Origin: Pedosphaera sp.
GTDB lineage: Bacteria; Verrucomicrobiota; Verrucomicrobiia; Limisphaerales; UBA1096
Direction: 5' to 3'
DNA: 38,692 nucleotides
Assembly (NCBI GenBank): GCA_022451065.1
Contig: JAKUOU010000028.1
Location: forward strand, 9,444-48,135
A program made the translations under genes and the position numbers. Under the pieces are notes generated by a model, which saw only the letters and a program-made list of their open reading frames with translations, was not told the DNA's origin and ran no database searches. Below are positions 9,168 through 17,870 of the stretch, one piece after another; positions within the stretch are counted from its first letter, which is position 1; the number at the start of each line of letters is the position of its first letter.

Positions 9168-9968
9168 TTATTCATTAAACAACTCGCGTTCATATTTAGC
9201 AACCTCCCCAAAACGCGAGACTCCACGCAGCAACGGCCCGAGCCGAGGTTGGTTATCATTGTAAACCTCAACTGCATCGGCATCAGCATATCGTAAAAAT
9301 AATATCCGCCGATCACGATTCACCGACATGTTACCTTCCGATCGATGCAGAAGATGACAATGCAATACCACTGCATCGCCGGCATTAAGTGGAACCGGAA
9401 TTGCAGTTTCATCGTTATCAATCTCGATACTCAAATCCCTTTCGGCCAACTTAGCCTGAACGGAAAGTCGATCTGACACACCAACCTGACCGCCTTTGTG
9501 TGATCCTGGGATAAGCCACAGGCAACCGTTCTCCTCATCTGTATCGTCCAATGCGGTCAATGTGGAGATTGCATTGGTTGGCTCAAGTTGACCGTAACCG
9601 TTGTCCTGATGCCATCCGAATGGTTTGATGTTGCCCCGCATTTTGAATGTCAACTGCGAGGTAGCCCCCTTGATGTTTGGGCCGATCAATTGCTCGGCTA
9701 CATCCACCAGCGGGCCATCAAAATAATAACGCCTAACAAGACTGGATCGATGGTGAATATCCGGCAATAGTGAGTTTTTTAGCCATGTTGCTTTAGGATT
9801 GTACTCGTCCTTTTCACGCTGCCACGCTGCCATGCATTCGTTCAAAATCGGAATTAGTTTATCTTCATTGATCAAATTCGGCAGCACAAGATATCCGTTT
9901 ATGCCATAACTCTGAATGTCCTCCGTACTCAAGGACTTGGCCGCTATAGACGAGTCAAACTGCTTCAT
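9168..9968 (-). CDS. PhyH-type Fe(II)/2-oxoglutarate dioxygenase
   Basis: This 266-residue protein lacks a signal peptide, so it is probably cytoplasmic and is nearly the only such product in the window. The phytanoyl-CoA dioxygenase fold is indicated by TFKMRGNIKPFGWHQD, giving iron ligands H120 and D122. The block ENGCLWLIPGSHKGG follows, and LLHRSEGN supplies the distal ligand H208. R220 or R221 is the likely 2-oxoglutarate anchor. The family hydroxylates varied small molecules with O2, and the substrate here is unknown. The first start is a GTG at 9971 directly before the ATG at 9968. A GAGG sequence is 6 bases before the GTG and 9 before the ATG, so either could be used. It lies between the pectate lyase and the DUF3472 gene. 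Confidence 0.9.
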   Translation of the reverse strand: MKQFDSSIAAKSLSTEDIQSYGINGYLVLPNLINEDKLIPILNECMAAWQREKDEYNPKATWLKNSLLPDIHHRSSLVRRYYFDGPLVDVAEQLIGPNIKGATSQLTFKMRGNIKPFGWHQDNGYGQLEPTNAISTLTALDDTDEENGCLWLIPGSHKGGQVGVSDRLSVQAKLAERDLSIEIDNDETAIPVPLNAGDAVVLHCHLLHRSEGNMSVNRDRRILFLRYADADAVEVYNDNQPRLGPLLRGVSRFGEVAKYERELFNE

Positions 9969-9975
9969 CACTTAT

Positions 9976-9997
9976 AGCCTCTAGCCATTTCGAGGCT
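9976..9997 (-). promoter_or_regulatory. Hairpin enclosing the ribosome-binding site of the PhyH gene
   Basis: On the minus strand AGCCTC and GAGGCT form a perfect 6-bp stem around a 10-base loop. The 3' arm contains GAGG, the only Shine-Dalgarno-like sequence before the PhyH start. The structure could hide the ribosome-binding site and make translation conditional. This is seen directly in the sequence; regulation is inference. Confidence 0.35.
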
Positions 9998-10083
9998 TTC
10001 GTTGCCAGTTAAATCTTCCAGCAATGTCCAAACAAGCCATATCCTAACCGATTTGCCTTAAAGCATCATAACACTACTTATGT

Positions 10084-10099
10084 AGCACACCGTTGTGCT
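10084..10099 (-). terminator. Small hairpin after the pectate lyase stop
   Basis: AGCACA and TGTGCT pair perfectly around a four-base loop, about 30 bases after the lyase stop. No U-run follows on the minus strand, so it is a weak terminator at best. It may instead be an intercistronic stem that stabilises or punctuates the mRNA. The rest of 9969-10127 shows no gene. Confidence 0.25.
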
Positions 10100-10127
10100 C
10101 GTTTAGCATATAGCAATCTTTAGCTTC

Positions 10128-11192
10128 TCACCTACGTCCCAATCGCTCCTCCCAAGCTGGCAGGTCTTTTGCAAGCAGATCAGTCGCATAATAACCAAGC
10201 CATGAGTAACCGTTTCGCCGTTCGTGAGATATTTCTGCGAGCGTCTTCCGAGGGACGCCATCTCTACTGCAAAAAATTGGATCGTTTGTTTTAATATCAT
10301 AGAAACGAGCCCACATCGGGGATCCACTAGCATCCTTGACGACAATCTTGTCATAACCGCCTGGTTTGGTTGGATCTTCAATACTGACCAGTTTGATACC
10401 TTCCAATTTCGACTGTTCAAACCAGGCGACGGCACCCTCGATTGCCTCAATCACCTGTTTACCGGGCTGATCGACCTGCATAAGAAAACGAACAACTTCG
10501 ACTGACTCGTTACCGCTGAACGATGGCAACTCGTAGGAACGTGCCTTGCGGGGTTGGAATGTCTTTTCGTCATGCTGCGCACACCATACAGTTCGCCTGC
10601 CATTAACTTTGATTTGACATTTCAAGATGCAACGAATCCCACGCTCAATTGCCTTCTCGCACTGGGCATTCAGTTCCTTTTGAACAAAAGAAAATCTCTT
10701 ACGATCGACCAAAATGTCTCGCATCAAGCTCATCACACCAATCATGGCATTGTCGTTGAAGGTGATATGTTTTGCATACCCCTCTGGCTTCGGGAAACGC
10801 TGCGGCCAGCCACCATTGTCGTACTGTGCAGTAAGCAGGTAGGTAATACCCTTGATCGCAGCATCTCGAAAACGATTGTCGGAAGTCTCTTCATAGGCAT
10901 CAGCCAATAGACGGATCTCAGTGTGGGTTGCCCCGTTGTCAATCATTGCGTCATTTTTATTTTTTTCCGACAGCACTTTCGAACGTGCTTTTTTTAATAA
11001 TTTCTCTTCACGTTCGTAGTTCTTAGGCCAACCACCACTATTGCGTTGATACAACAGGATCGTTTCAGCCCGTTGGCGGTTTTCGGTGCGGAGATTTTCA
11101 CCCTTTGAGGCTAATGCGGTTTGTCGTGACACGGTCAGTAAAATGACTGTGATACATAAGATTACCCTACGAATGTAATCGTGAGATTTCAT
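10128..11192 (-). CDS. Pectate lyase, polysaccharide lyase family 10
   Basis: The 354-residue secreted lyase would cleave alpha-1,4-galacturonan by beta-elimination with calcium. The leader MKSHDYIRRVILCITVILLT precedes the PL10 marks: NSGGWPKNYE near 51-60, MIDNGATHTEIRLLADAY near 83-100, YDNGGWPQRFP near 124-134, and TFNDNAM near 144-150. The block RSYELPSFSGNESV near 218-231 carries the expected catalytic-site arginine. The family's alpha/alpha barrel fits this size. I chose ATG 11192, which begins the signal peptide and has AAGGGA five to six bases upstream; an ATG at 11216 adds eight residues. It is the first gene of the leftward operon and the only glycan-backbone enzyme recognisable in the window. 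Confidence 0.92.
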   Translation of the reverse strand: MKSHDYIRRVILCITVILLTVSRQTALASKGENLRTENRQRAETILLYQRNSGGWPKNYEREEKLLKKARSKVLSEKNKNDAMIDNGATHTEIRLLADAYEETSDNRFRDAAIKGITYLLTAQYDNGGWPQRFPKPEGYAKHITFNDNAMIGVMSLMRDILVDRKRFSFVQKELNAQCEKAIERGIRCILKCQIKVNGRRTVWCAQHDEKTFQPRKARSYELPSFSGNESVEVVRFLMQVDQPGKQVIEAIEGAVAWFEQSKLEGIKLVSIEDPTKPGGYDKIVVKDASGSPMWARFYDIKTNDPIFCSRDGVPRKTLAEISHERRNGYSWLGYYATDLLAKDLPAWEERLGRR

Positions 11193-11346
11193 GCTATCCC
11201 TTAGATAGGCGTTCATACTTTATCATTTCACTCTTCATCCAACAGCCCTAGCGAAGTCGGGAATAAACATGTTGAAACCGAAAAAGAAAAAACAGCAAAG
11301 CCAGTAGTTTGGGTTTAATAGTAAAAATCTGCATATTTCACTTATC

Positions 11347-11375
11347 TTGACCGTTCAAACTTAAGCGAGAATAGT
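11347..11375 (+). promoter_or_regulatory. Candidate sigma70-like promoter for the DUF1501 operon
   Basis: TTGACC at 11347-11352 matches the -35 consensus at five of six positions. A 17-base spacer leads to AATAGT at 11370-11375, which matches -10 at four of six. Transcription would begin near 11382 and leave a leader of about 120 bases. There is no experimental support, and promoters in this superphylum can deviate from this consensus. Confidence 0.35.
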
Positions 11376-11470
11376 GGGATTAAAATCACGGCAGTGTGGC
11401 CGTTTGTCAATTCAGCACCGTTTTCGTTGTGCAATCCGTGATCATGAGGTAAACTGCCCTAAGTCCACGC

Positions 11471-11500
11471 TGCGGTGCCAAATGCCGCAAAAAAAGGTTA
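11471..11500 (+). promoter_or_regulatory. Leader hairpin and ribosome-binding site of DUF1501
   Basis: TGCGG (11471-11475) and CCGCA (11485-11489) form a stem that extends by two G-U pairs. An A-run then leads into AAGG at 11494-11497, six bases before ATG 11504. This is one of the few clear Shine-Dalgarno sites in the window and fixes the start. The hairpin leaves the site exposed. Confidence 0.5.
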
Positions 11501-11503
11501 AGT

Positions 11504-12889
11504 ATGTTTGATTTTTTAGCTGAAGAGAATGCCTCAATCTGTGGCGGCAGCCATCTGAAACGGCGCGAGTTTCTGCAAATCGGCGCGCTCGGTGCTGCCG
11601 GTCTATCTCTGCCTCAGTTGCTCGCTGCCAGGGAGCATGGTGCAATAAAACCTGGCCATGATAACCGCGCGTGTATCATGATATTCAACCTCGGCGCGCC
11701 GAGCCACGTCGACCTCTGGGACATGAAACCGGATGCACCGCGCGAAATTCGCGGCCCGTTCAAGCCGATCCGCACCAAGTCGCCCGACATCGACATCTCC
11801 GAAATCCTTCCGATGCACGCGAAAATAGCCGACAAGTTTTCACTCGTCCGCACCGTGCATCACGGCGGCGCAGCAGTGCACGATGCTGGTTGGCAAATCA
11901 TGCAGACTGGCCGGCGCTTCACCGGCGGTATACAAACGCCACACGCCGGAGCCGTCGCCAGCTACCTGCTCGGACGCAAGAGCGACCTGCCACCATTTGT
12001 CGTGCTGCCGGAATTGATGGGGCGTGGCGGCGGCAACATGCCCAACGGCCAGGCCGGAGGTTTCCTCGGCAAGGCCCACGATCCGTTCGCGCTGAACGCC
12101 GATCCATCAAACAAGGATTTCAAGGTGCCCGATCTGCTGCCACCGGATCAGATCGGCGCAGCACGACTCGATCGCCGTCGGAAGATGCGCGATATCGTCG
12201 ACAGCGCGGTGAAAAATTTTGAAGCCAGCGAGGACGCCCGACTGCTGAACGAAAGCTTCCACTCCGCGTTTCGCATGATGACCAGCGAACAGGCCCGGGC
12301 TGCGTTCGACATCAGCAAGGAGAAACAATCCGTTCGCGAACGCTACGGCATGAATCGCTTTGGACAATGCTGCTTGCTTGCCCGCCGCTTGGTGGAGAAC
12401 GGCGTACGCATGATCACCATCAACAGCTTCCTTACAGTGTTCGATCAACTCTCGTGGGACATCCACGGCTCGAAACCGTTCATCTCAGTCAAGCAGATGA
12501 AGGAGCAGGTCGCGCCAATGTACGACCAAGGCTACAGCGCATTAATCGAAGACCTGCATAACCGCGGGCTGCTCGATGACACGATGGTCACAACGCTATC
12601 CGAGTTCGGTCGTACACCGAAAGTGAACCCGGCCGGCGGTCGCGATCACTGGCCGCAATGCTTCACCTGCTCCTTCGCAGGTGGCGGTGTGAAAGGCGGC
12701 CGCGTGATCGGCAAAAGCGATCCGATTGGCGGCTTCCCGGCTGAACGACCAGTCGAACCCGGCGATGTCGTAGCGACGATTTTCCACAGCCTTGGTTTCG
12801 ACTCGAAAGCCACCCTGCCCGGCCCATCCGGACGTCCCTTCCCGCTCGTCGATTTCGGCAACGAACCGATCAAGGAACTGTTCGCATGA
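11504..12889 (+). CDS. DUF1501 family protein with Tat-type leader (second copy)
   Basis: The product has 461 residues. KRREFLQIGALGAAGLSLPQ at residues 23-42 is a strong twin-arginine signal, preceded by an unusually long n-region (MFDFLAEENASICGGSHL). The DUF1501 core begins CIMIFNLGAPSHVDLWD. A late LLDDTMVTTLSEFGRTP and GGRDHWP correspond to the metal-site blocks of alkaline phosphatase-type enzymes. It has GAPSH where the other copies have GGPS. It opens a three-gene operon; its stop overlaps the next ATG by four bases (ATGA). The invariant order DUF1501, DUF1549/1553, WD40 protein suggests a complex or pathway. The function of DUF1501 is not established. Confidence 0.93.
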   Translation: MFDFLAEENASICGGSHLKRREFLQIGALGAAGLSLPQLLAAREHGAIKPGHDNRACIMIFNLGAPSHVDLWDMKPDAPREIRGPFKPIRTKSPDIDISEILPMHAKIADKFSLVRTVHHGGAAVHDAGWQIMQTGRRFTGGIQTPHAGAVASYLLGRKSDLPPFVVLPELMGRGGGNMPNGQAGGFLGKAHDPFALNADPSNKDFKVPDLLPPDQIGAARLDRRRKMRDIVDSAVKNFEASEDARLLNESFHSAFRMMTSEQARAAFDISKEKQSVRERYGMNRFGQCCLLARRLVENGVRMITINSFLTVFDQLSWDIHGSKPFISVKQMKEQVAPMYDQGYSALIEDLHNRGLLDDTMVTTLSEFGRTPKVNPAGGRDHWPQCFTCSFAGGGVKGGRVIGKSDPIGGFPAERPVEPGDVVATIFHSLGFDSKATLPGPSGRPFPLVDFGNEPIKELFA

Positions 12890-15096
12890 GAACACTAGCT
12901 TTCTTGAGTCTACTCACCTTGGTGTCGTCTGTCGTTGCCAGCGATCGGCCGCGGAGTTTTCGGCATGATGTTTTGCCGGTGTTGTCCAAGGCCGGTTGCA
13001 ATAGTGGTGGTTGCCACGGTGCTCTCGCCGGTAAAGGCGGCTTTCGGCTGAGCCTGAATGCCTACGATCCCGCGACCGATTATTATAACATCACTCGTGA
13101 AAACCGCGGCCGCCGCATCGAGTACGCCGATCCGGCTCGCAGCTTGTTTGTCATCAAACCGACCGCCGCCGTCCGCCACAAAGGCGGCAAAATACTCCAC
13201 GAAGATTCCGACGACTACAAACTACTCATCGAGTGGATTCAGCAAGGTGCACCCGCCCCATCGACAGACGATACCGAACTGAACCGGATCGAACTCTCCC
13301 CTGCTATTTCGCAACTTAAAAAAGGTGATACACAGTCATTAACCGTACACGCTTTTTTTAGCGACGGAACCAAGCGTGACGTTACACGCTGGGCGCGCTT
13401 CACCTCGACTGATGCCACCGTAGTTGAAGTAGACGAAGCCACTGGTTTTGCAAAGGTTATCGGCTACGGTGAAGGCGCGATCAGCGTTTGGTATTCCGGA
13501 CAGATCGCCTTGGCACGCATCACCTCCCCTTGGCCAAGCGTGATCCCAGACGAAGTGTTTGCACGCACCCCCAAGCGTAACATCATCGACAAACGCGTCA
13601 TAGAGCAGTTGCAGCGACTCAACCTCAAGCCTTCCAATCCAAGTTCCGACAGTGAATTCATACGGCGCGTTTATCTCGACGTTGTTGGTATGTTGCCAAC
13701 ACCGGAAGAAACCATGGTGTTCCTCGCCGACACCTCTGATACCAAGCGCGACGATCTCATCGAAAAACTCCTCGCGCAGCCGGAATTCGTCGACTACTGG
13801 GCCTATCGTCTGTCCGACTTGTTCCTTATCAGTAGCAAAAAACTACGCCCTCAGGCCCTCAAAATCTATTACGATTGGCTCCGCGGCGAGATCGAAAAAA
13901 TCACCCCTTGGGATCAACTCGTCCGACAAGTCGTCGCCGCCAAAGGGGACACATTGAAAAATGGCGCCGCAAATTTTTACTCCATCCATCAGGATCCGGA
14001 AACGATGGCGGAAAACGTAAGCCAAGCGTTTATGAGCCTCTCCATCAACTGCGCCAAGTGCCACAATCATCCGTTGGAAAAATGGACGAATGACCAATAC
14101 TACTCGTTCGCCAATTTATTTGCCCGCGTTCGGGCCAAGGGCTGGGGTGGCGACGCCCGCAGCGGCGACGGGGCACGGACGCTGTTCATCGCCGACCGAG
14201 GTGATCTCATTCAACCGCGCACCGGAAAACCTCAACCGCCGGCCCCGCTGGACGGCCAAGCGATCGCTAGCGACTCGACCGAAGATCGCCGCGAAGTCCT
14301 GGCCGATTGGCTAACCTCACCAGAGAATCCATATTTCACTCGCTCCATCGCCAACCGTGTCTGGGCCAACTTCTTCGGTCGCGGCATCGTCGAACCGGTG
14401 GACGACCTTCGTACCTCCAACCCCGCCTCAAATGAACCGTTGTTGCATGCAATCTCCGAGCATCTCGCAAAAAACAATTACGATCTCAAGTCACTCATGC
14501 GGCTCATCCTGCGAAGCGAGACGTATCGCCGCAGCAGCACACCGTTGCCGGAAAACGAAGGCGACCAAAAATATTACTCCCGCTACTATCCTCGCCGTTT
14601 GATGGCCGAGGTATTGCAGGACGCGATCACGTCGGTAACCCGTGTATCTCCGAAATACAACCAGATCACCCTCTCTGATGGTAGCACGCAGGGAACAAGC
14701 TTGTACCGGGAGGGAACACGCGCGCTGCAACTCTCCGACTCCGCCGTGACCTCGTACTTCCTCAAGACCTTCGGACGGAATGAACGCGAGATCACTTGCG
14801 AATGCGAACGTTCCAACAAACCCAGCATGGTGCAGGTCCTTCACCTCTCCAACGGCGACACGCTCAATAATAACCTCCGCAGCCAACAAAGCTGTGTGAA
14901 CACGATGATTACACAGGACAACGACAAAATCATTGAGGAAACCTACCTACTCTGCCTCTCTCGCCGCCCCAGTGACTCGGAACGTAAACGGCTTAAGAAT
15001 ATTTTCGAGGTGGCACCTGAAACCGAACGCCGCGGCGTCGTGGAAGATCTCTTCTGGGCGTTGATGACCAGCAGAGAATTCCTGTTTCAACACTAG
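12886..15096 (+). CDS. Ig-like/DUF1549/DUF1553 protein with CX4CH and CX2CH motifs
   Basis: This 736-residue protein has a signal peptide (MRTLAFLSLLTLVSSVVA) and a cytochrome-like N-terminal part whose heme-type motif is C38-X4-C43-H44 (GCNSGGCHG) instead of CX2CH. A BIG_2-like Ig domain spans about residues 135-212 (LKKGDTQSLTVHAFFSDGTK). DUF1549 follows, with YLDVVGMLPTPEE near 263-275. A regular CX2CH lies at C389-C392-H393 (CAKCHNHPLEKW). DUF1553 occupies the rest, with FTRSIANRVWANFFGRG and the end MTSREFLFQH. AAGGA lies about nine bases before the start, inside the upstream gene. It differs in architecture from the other three PSD1 proteins of the window, which have PSCyt1 at the N-terminus and no Ig domain. 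Exported redox protein is inferred; its role is unknown. Confidence 0.93.
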   Translation: MRTLAFLSLLTLVSSVVASDRPRSFRHDVLPVLSKAGCNSGGCHGALAGKGGFRLSLNAYDPATDYYNITRENRGRRIEYADPARSLFVIKPTAAVRHKGGKILHEDSDDYKLLIEWIQQGAPAPSTDDTELNRIELSPAISQLKKGDTQSLTVHAFFSDGTKRDVTRWARFTSTDATVVEVDEATGFAKVIGYGEGAISVWYSGQIALARITSPWPSVIPDEVFARTPKRNIIDKRVIEQLQRLNLKPSNPSSDSEFIRRVYLDVVGMLPTPEETMVFLADTSDTKRDDLIEKLLAQPEFVDYWAYRLSDLFLISSKKLRPQALKIYYDWLRGEIEKITPWDQLVRQVVAAKGDTLKNGAANFYSIHQDPETMAENVSQAFMSLSINCAKCHNHPLEKWTNDQYYSFANLFARVRAKGWGGDARSGDGARTLFIADRGDLIQPRTGKPQPPAPLDGQAIASDSTEDRREVLADWLTSPENPYFTRSIANRVWANFFGRGIVEPVDDLRTSNPASNEPLLHAISEHLAKNNYDLKSLMRLILRSETYRRSSTPLPENEGDQKYYSRYYPRRLMAEVLQDAITSVTRVSPKYNQITLSDGSTQGTSLYREGTRALQLSDSAVTSYFLKTFGRNEREITCECERSNKPSMVQVLHLSNGDTLNNNLRSQQSCVNTMITQDNDKIIEETYLLCLSRRPSDSERKRLKNIFEVAPETERRGVVEDLFWALMTSREFLFQH

Positions 15097-15099
15097 ATC

Positions 15100-17838
15100 A
15101 TGAAATTTCTGAACACACTTATTCTCGCGTACATCGCACTGCCTCCTCTCGGAGCAACTGTCGATTTTCATAAGGATGTTGCGCCGATCCTTCGCGAGTA
15201 CTGCGCCGGTTGTCATAACAATGTCGATTTGGAGGGTGAAATGTCGGTCGAGACATTCAAGTTATTGATGAAAGGCGGCGAAAACGGAGCCACTATCCAG
15301 CCTGGCAACGCCAGCGACTCGCTGCTCATTAAGGCCGTAACCAAGCAGGCAAAGCCGTATATGCCGCCACGCAAGGAACCGCAGCTAACAACGCAACACA
15401 TCGCCACGCTTACGGCATGGATCAATGGCGGGGCGAAAGGACCAAGTAACGATCACTCCATACTCGCCACGCTGAACGTACCGAAAACGGCACCGAACAA
15501 AAATGCCACCCGGCCGGTTACCGCCATGGCCGTCGTTTCAAATGGGCAGCTTGCGATTGGACGTTATGGTGAAATTCAGCTCGACAACAAGACGCTCAGC
15601 GGAATCCCCGGCAAAGTGAACGCCATTACTATTTCGCCGGATGCCAAATGGCTGGTAGTCGCCTCCGGTGTTCCCGGCCTGAATGGCGTCGCGGTGCTGT
15701 TTGATCTCCAAACCGGAGATCAAGTCCGCGACTTCAGCCGTGGCCATCGCGATGCATTGTATGGGGTTGCGTTTTCGCCGGACGGCCAGAGATTGGCCAC
15801 TGCCGGCTACGATCGGCTTATCCAACTTTGGGAGGCAAAAACCGGCAAGCTACTGAACACGCTCAAGGGCCACAACGGAGCCGTGTACGGTATCGCCTTC
15901 AGCCCTGACGGCAAGGTGCTGGCCAGCGCCGGTGGCGACTCTTCGGTAAAACTCTGGAACACCACAACCGGCCAACGGCTAGACACATTCGGCCAGCCCA
16001 CTGGCGAGCAATTCATCACCGCATTCACGCCGGACAGCCGACACGTCATCGCCGCCGGTGCCGACAAACAAATCCGCATGTGGAAATGGATCAGCGGCGA
16101 TCAAGCCCAAATCAATCCGCTCGAGCGTGTTCGCTATGCGCACGAGGATGAGATTACCGATCTCGCGATCAACCAAGCAGGCACGTACTTGGCCTCCGCC
16201 TCCGCCGATCGCTCGGTGAAAGTTTGGGCGTTGCCAAGCCTTGAGCCACTGCAGACCATCGACAGCCAGTCGGATGTCGTTTCCGCCCTGGCCTTTGACA
16301 ACGATGAAAACTCGCTGCACGTCGGCCGGATGGACGGCTCGGTTCAGAAATATGAACTGCGCCTAGCCAAGCCAAGGACGACCCTCGCCCAGACACAATC
16401 TCCCCAAGCCAACACCCAGACCGGGATCGAACAGGCAGAACTTTCCGAGAATGAACCCAACGACGACACAAAGTCGGCGATGGCCATCAAGGCGCCAGCC
16501 AAAGTCACCGGAGTGATTTATGGCAACAAAGACAACGACACAGACGTGTTCCGATTCGCTGCCAAGGCCGGCGAACAATGGGTGATGGAAATCAACGCCG
16601 CCCGCAGCAAGTCGCCATTGGATTCGAAAGTGGAAGTACTTGATGCTGCCGGGCACCCCATCGAACGCGTTCGACTCAAGGCTGTGCGGGAATCCTGGCT
16701 GACCTTCCGCGGGAAAGACTCCAACACCTCCGGCGACTTTCGGCTCTTCAAATGGGACGAAATGAAACTCAACCAATTCCTCTATGTGAACGGCGAAGTA
16801 GTGAAGCTTTGGCATTACCCGCGCGGCCCCGACAGTGGCTACATGGTCTACCCCGGCAGCGGCAGTCGCTATGGCTACCACGACACCACGCCGTTGACGC
16901 ATCCGCTTGGCCAACCGGCCTACATCGTTGAGCCCTTGGCCAAGGGCGCCACTCCCACCGCGAATGGCCTACCAACGTTCACCATTTTTTACCAAAACGA
17001 CGACGAAAGTCGGCGACGATTCGGCAAGGACTCAAAGCTGACATTCACTGCCCCCTCTGATGGAAACTACCTGGTACGTGTGTCGGATGTGCGCGGTTTC
17101 CAAGGTGAGGACTTTAAGTACACGCTCACCATTCGTCCACGTAAACCGGATTTCAAAATCAACATTGGTGGGTTTGCCGATGGCGTGCCCAAGGGTAGCG
17201 GCCGCGAGTTCAACGTGAAGGCGGAACGGTTCGACGACTTTGAGGGACCAATCAGGATCGACATTACAGACGTTCCGGCAGGGTTTCACGTGACCACGCC
17301 ACTAACCATCGAGGCCGGCCAACTCATGGCCTTTGGCGCCATCTACACCGGAATCGACACAGCACTGCCGGAGAACGATTTTGCAATAGTAACGGCAACA
17401 GCAACGATCAACGGAAAAGAAGTTACCCATGACATTGGTAAACTCGGAAACATCAAACCGATCGACAAACCCAAGCTGCTCGTGCAAGTAACCACCAACG
17501 AAAGCGGCGCCTCGAAAACCGGCACGACAGCCGAACCGCTGGAATTCATCATCGCGCCGGGAGAGACCATTTCCGCGCGGGTGAAAGTGGATCGAAACGG
17601 TTTCACGGGCCGCGTTGAACTGGGCAGCCATGACGCTGGCCGCAACCTGCCGCACGGCGTTTATGTGGACAACATCGGCCTAAACGGCCTGCTCATCGTG
17701 GAAGGCCAAACCGAGCGAGAGTTTTTCATCACCGCCGACGATTGGGTGCCGGAAACCACCAAGCGCTTCCATATCCGGGCCACGGCCGAAAAAGGTATCG
17801 CTTCTAACCCCCTCATCCTGCATGTGAGAAACAAATGA
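15100..17838 (+). CDS. Cytochrome C / WD40 repeat / PPC fusion protein
   Basis: The 912-residue secreted protein starts with MKFLNTLILAYIALPPLGA. A planctomycete cytochrome C domain has CX2CH at C35-C38-H39 and the conserved MPPRKEPQL near 91-99. A WD40 propeller covers about residues 165-425: repeats such as GVAFSPDGQRLATAGYDRLI and GIAFSPDGKVLASAGGDSSV are clear, with ends IQLWEAKTGK, VKLWNTTTGQ and VKVWALPSLE. A PPC-type beta domain follows (ENEPNDDTKSA, then GDNDTDVFRF-like sequence near 475-485). Several further beta-sandwich stretches reach the C-terminus, with a PPC-like SDGNYLVRVSDVRG near 650. The start lies three bases after the upstream stop. A propeller joined to a heme domain suggests a scaffold or ligand-sensing electron carrier; this is inference. 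Confidence 0.92.
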   Translation: MKFLNTLILAYIALPPLGATVDFHKDVAPILREYCAGCHNNVDLEGEMSVETFKLLMKGGENGATIQPGNASDSLLIKAVTKQAKPYMPPRKEPQLTTQHIATLTAWINGGAKGPSNDHSILATLNVPKTAPNKNATRPVTAMAVVSNGQLAIGRYGEIQLDNKTLSGIPGKVNAITISPDAKWLVVASGVPGLNGVAVLFDLQTGDQVRDFSRGHRDALYGVAFSPDGQRLATAGYDRLIQLWEAKTGKLLNTLKGHNGAVYGIAFSPDGKVLASAGGDSSVKLWNTTTGQRLDTFGQPTGEQFITAFTPDSRHVIAAGADKQIRMWKWISGDQAQINPLERVRYAHEDEITDLAINQAGTYLASASADRSVKVWALPSLEPLQTIDSQSDVVSALAFDNDENSLHVGRMDGSVQKYELRLAKPRTTLAQTQSPQANTQTGIEQAELSENEPNDDTKSAMAIKAPAKVTGVIYGNKDNDTDVFRFAAKAGEQWVMEINAARSKSPLDSKVEVLDAAGHPIERVRLKAVRESWLTFRGKDSNTSGDFRLFKWDEMKLNQFLYVNGEVVKLWHYPRGPDSGYMVYPGSGSRYGYHDTTPLTHPLGQPAYIVEPLAKGATPTANGLPTFTIFYQNDDESRRRFGKDSKLTFTAPSDGNYLVRVSDVRGFQGEDFKYTLTIRPRKPDFKINIGGFADGVPKGSGREFNVKAERFDDFEGPIRIDITDVPAGFHVTTPLTIEAGQLMAFGAIYTGIDTALPENDFAIVTATATINGKEVTHDIGKLGNIKPIDKPKLLVQVTTNESGASKTGTTAEPLEFIIAPGETISARVKVDRNGFTGRVELGSHDAGRNLPHGVYVDNIGLNGLLIVEGQTEREFFITADDWVPETTKRFHIRATAEKGIASNPLILHVRNK

Positions 17839-17870
17839 ATGATTAAAACCCTGGGCGCAGAATCTGAAAA

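Larger units (their letters stand above)
11193..11503. promoter_or_regulatory. Divergent intergenic control region
   Basis: This 311-base AT-rich gap separates the leftward lyase operon from the rightward DUF1501 operon and must hold promoters for both. I find no gene in it. The rightward promoter candidate and the leader hairpins are listed separately. For the leftward operon no convincing -35/-10 pair is visible. A 5-bp inverted repeat (ACGGC/GCCGT, 11388-11403) lies just after the predicted rightward transcription start and could be an operator or leader stem. Confidence 0.5.

Noticed and set aside
11671-12222. A 183-codon overlapping frame inside the second DUF1501 gene
   Set aside because: It is arginine-rich, low-information sequence typical of a shifted frame of high-GC code.
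17839-17870. Possible terminator between the convergent WD40 and DUF1501 genes
   Set aside because: The 32-base gap has no stable inverted repeat or T-run.
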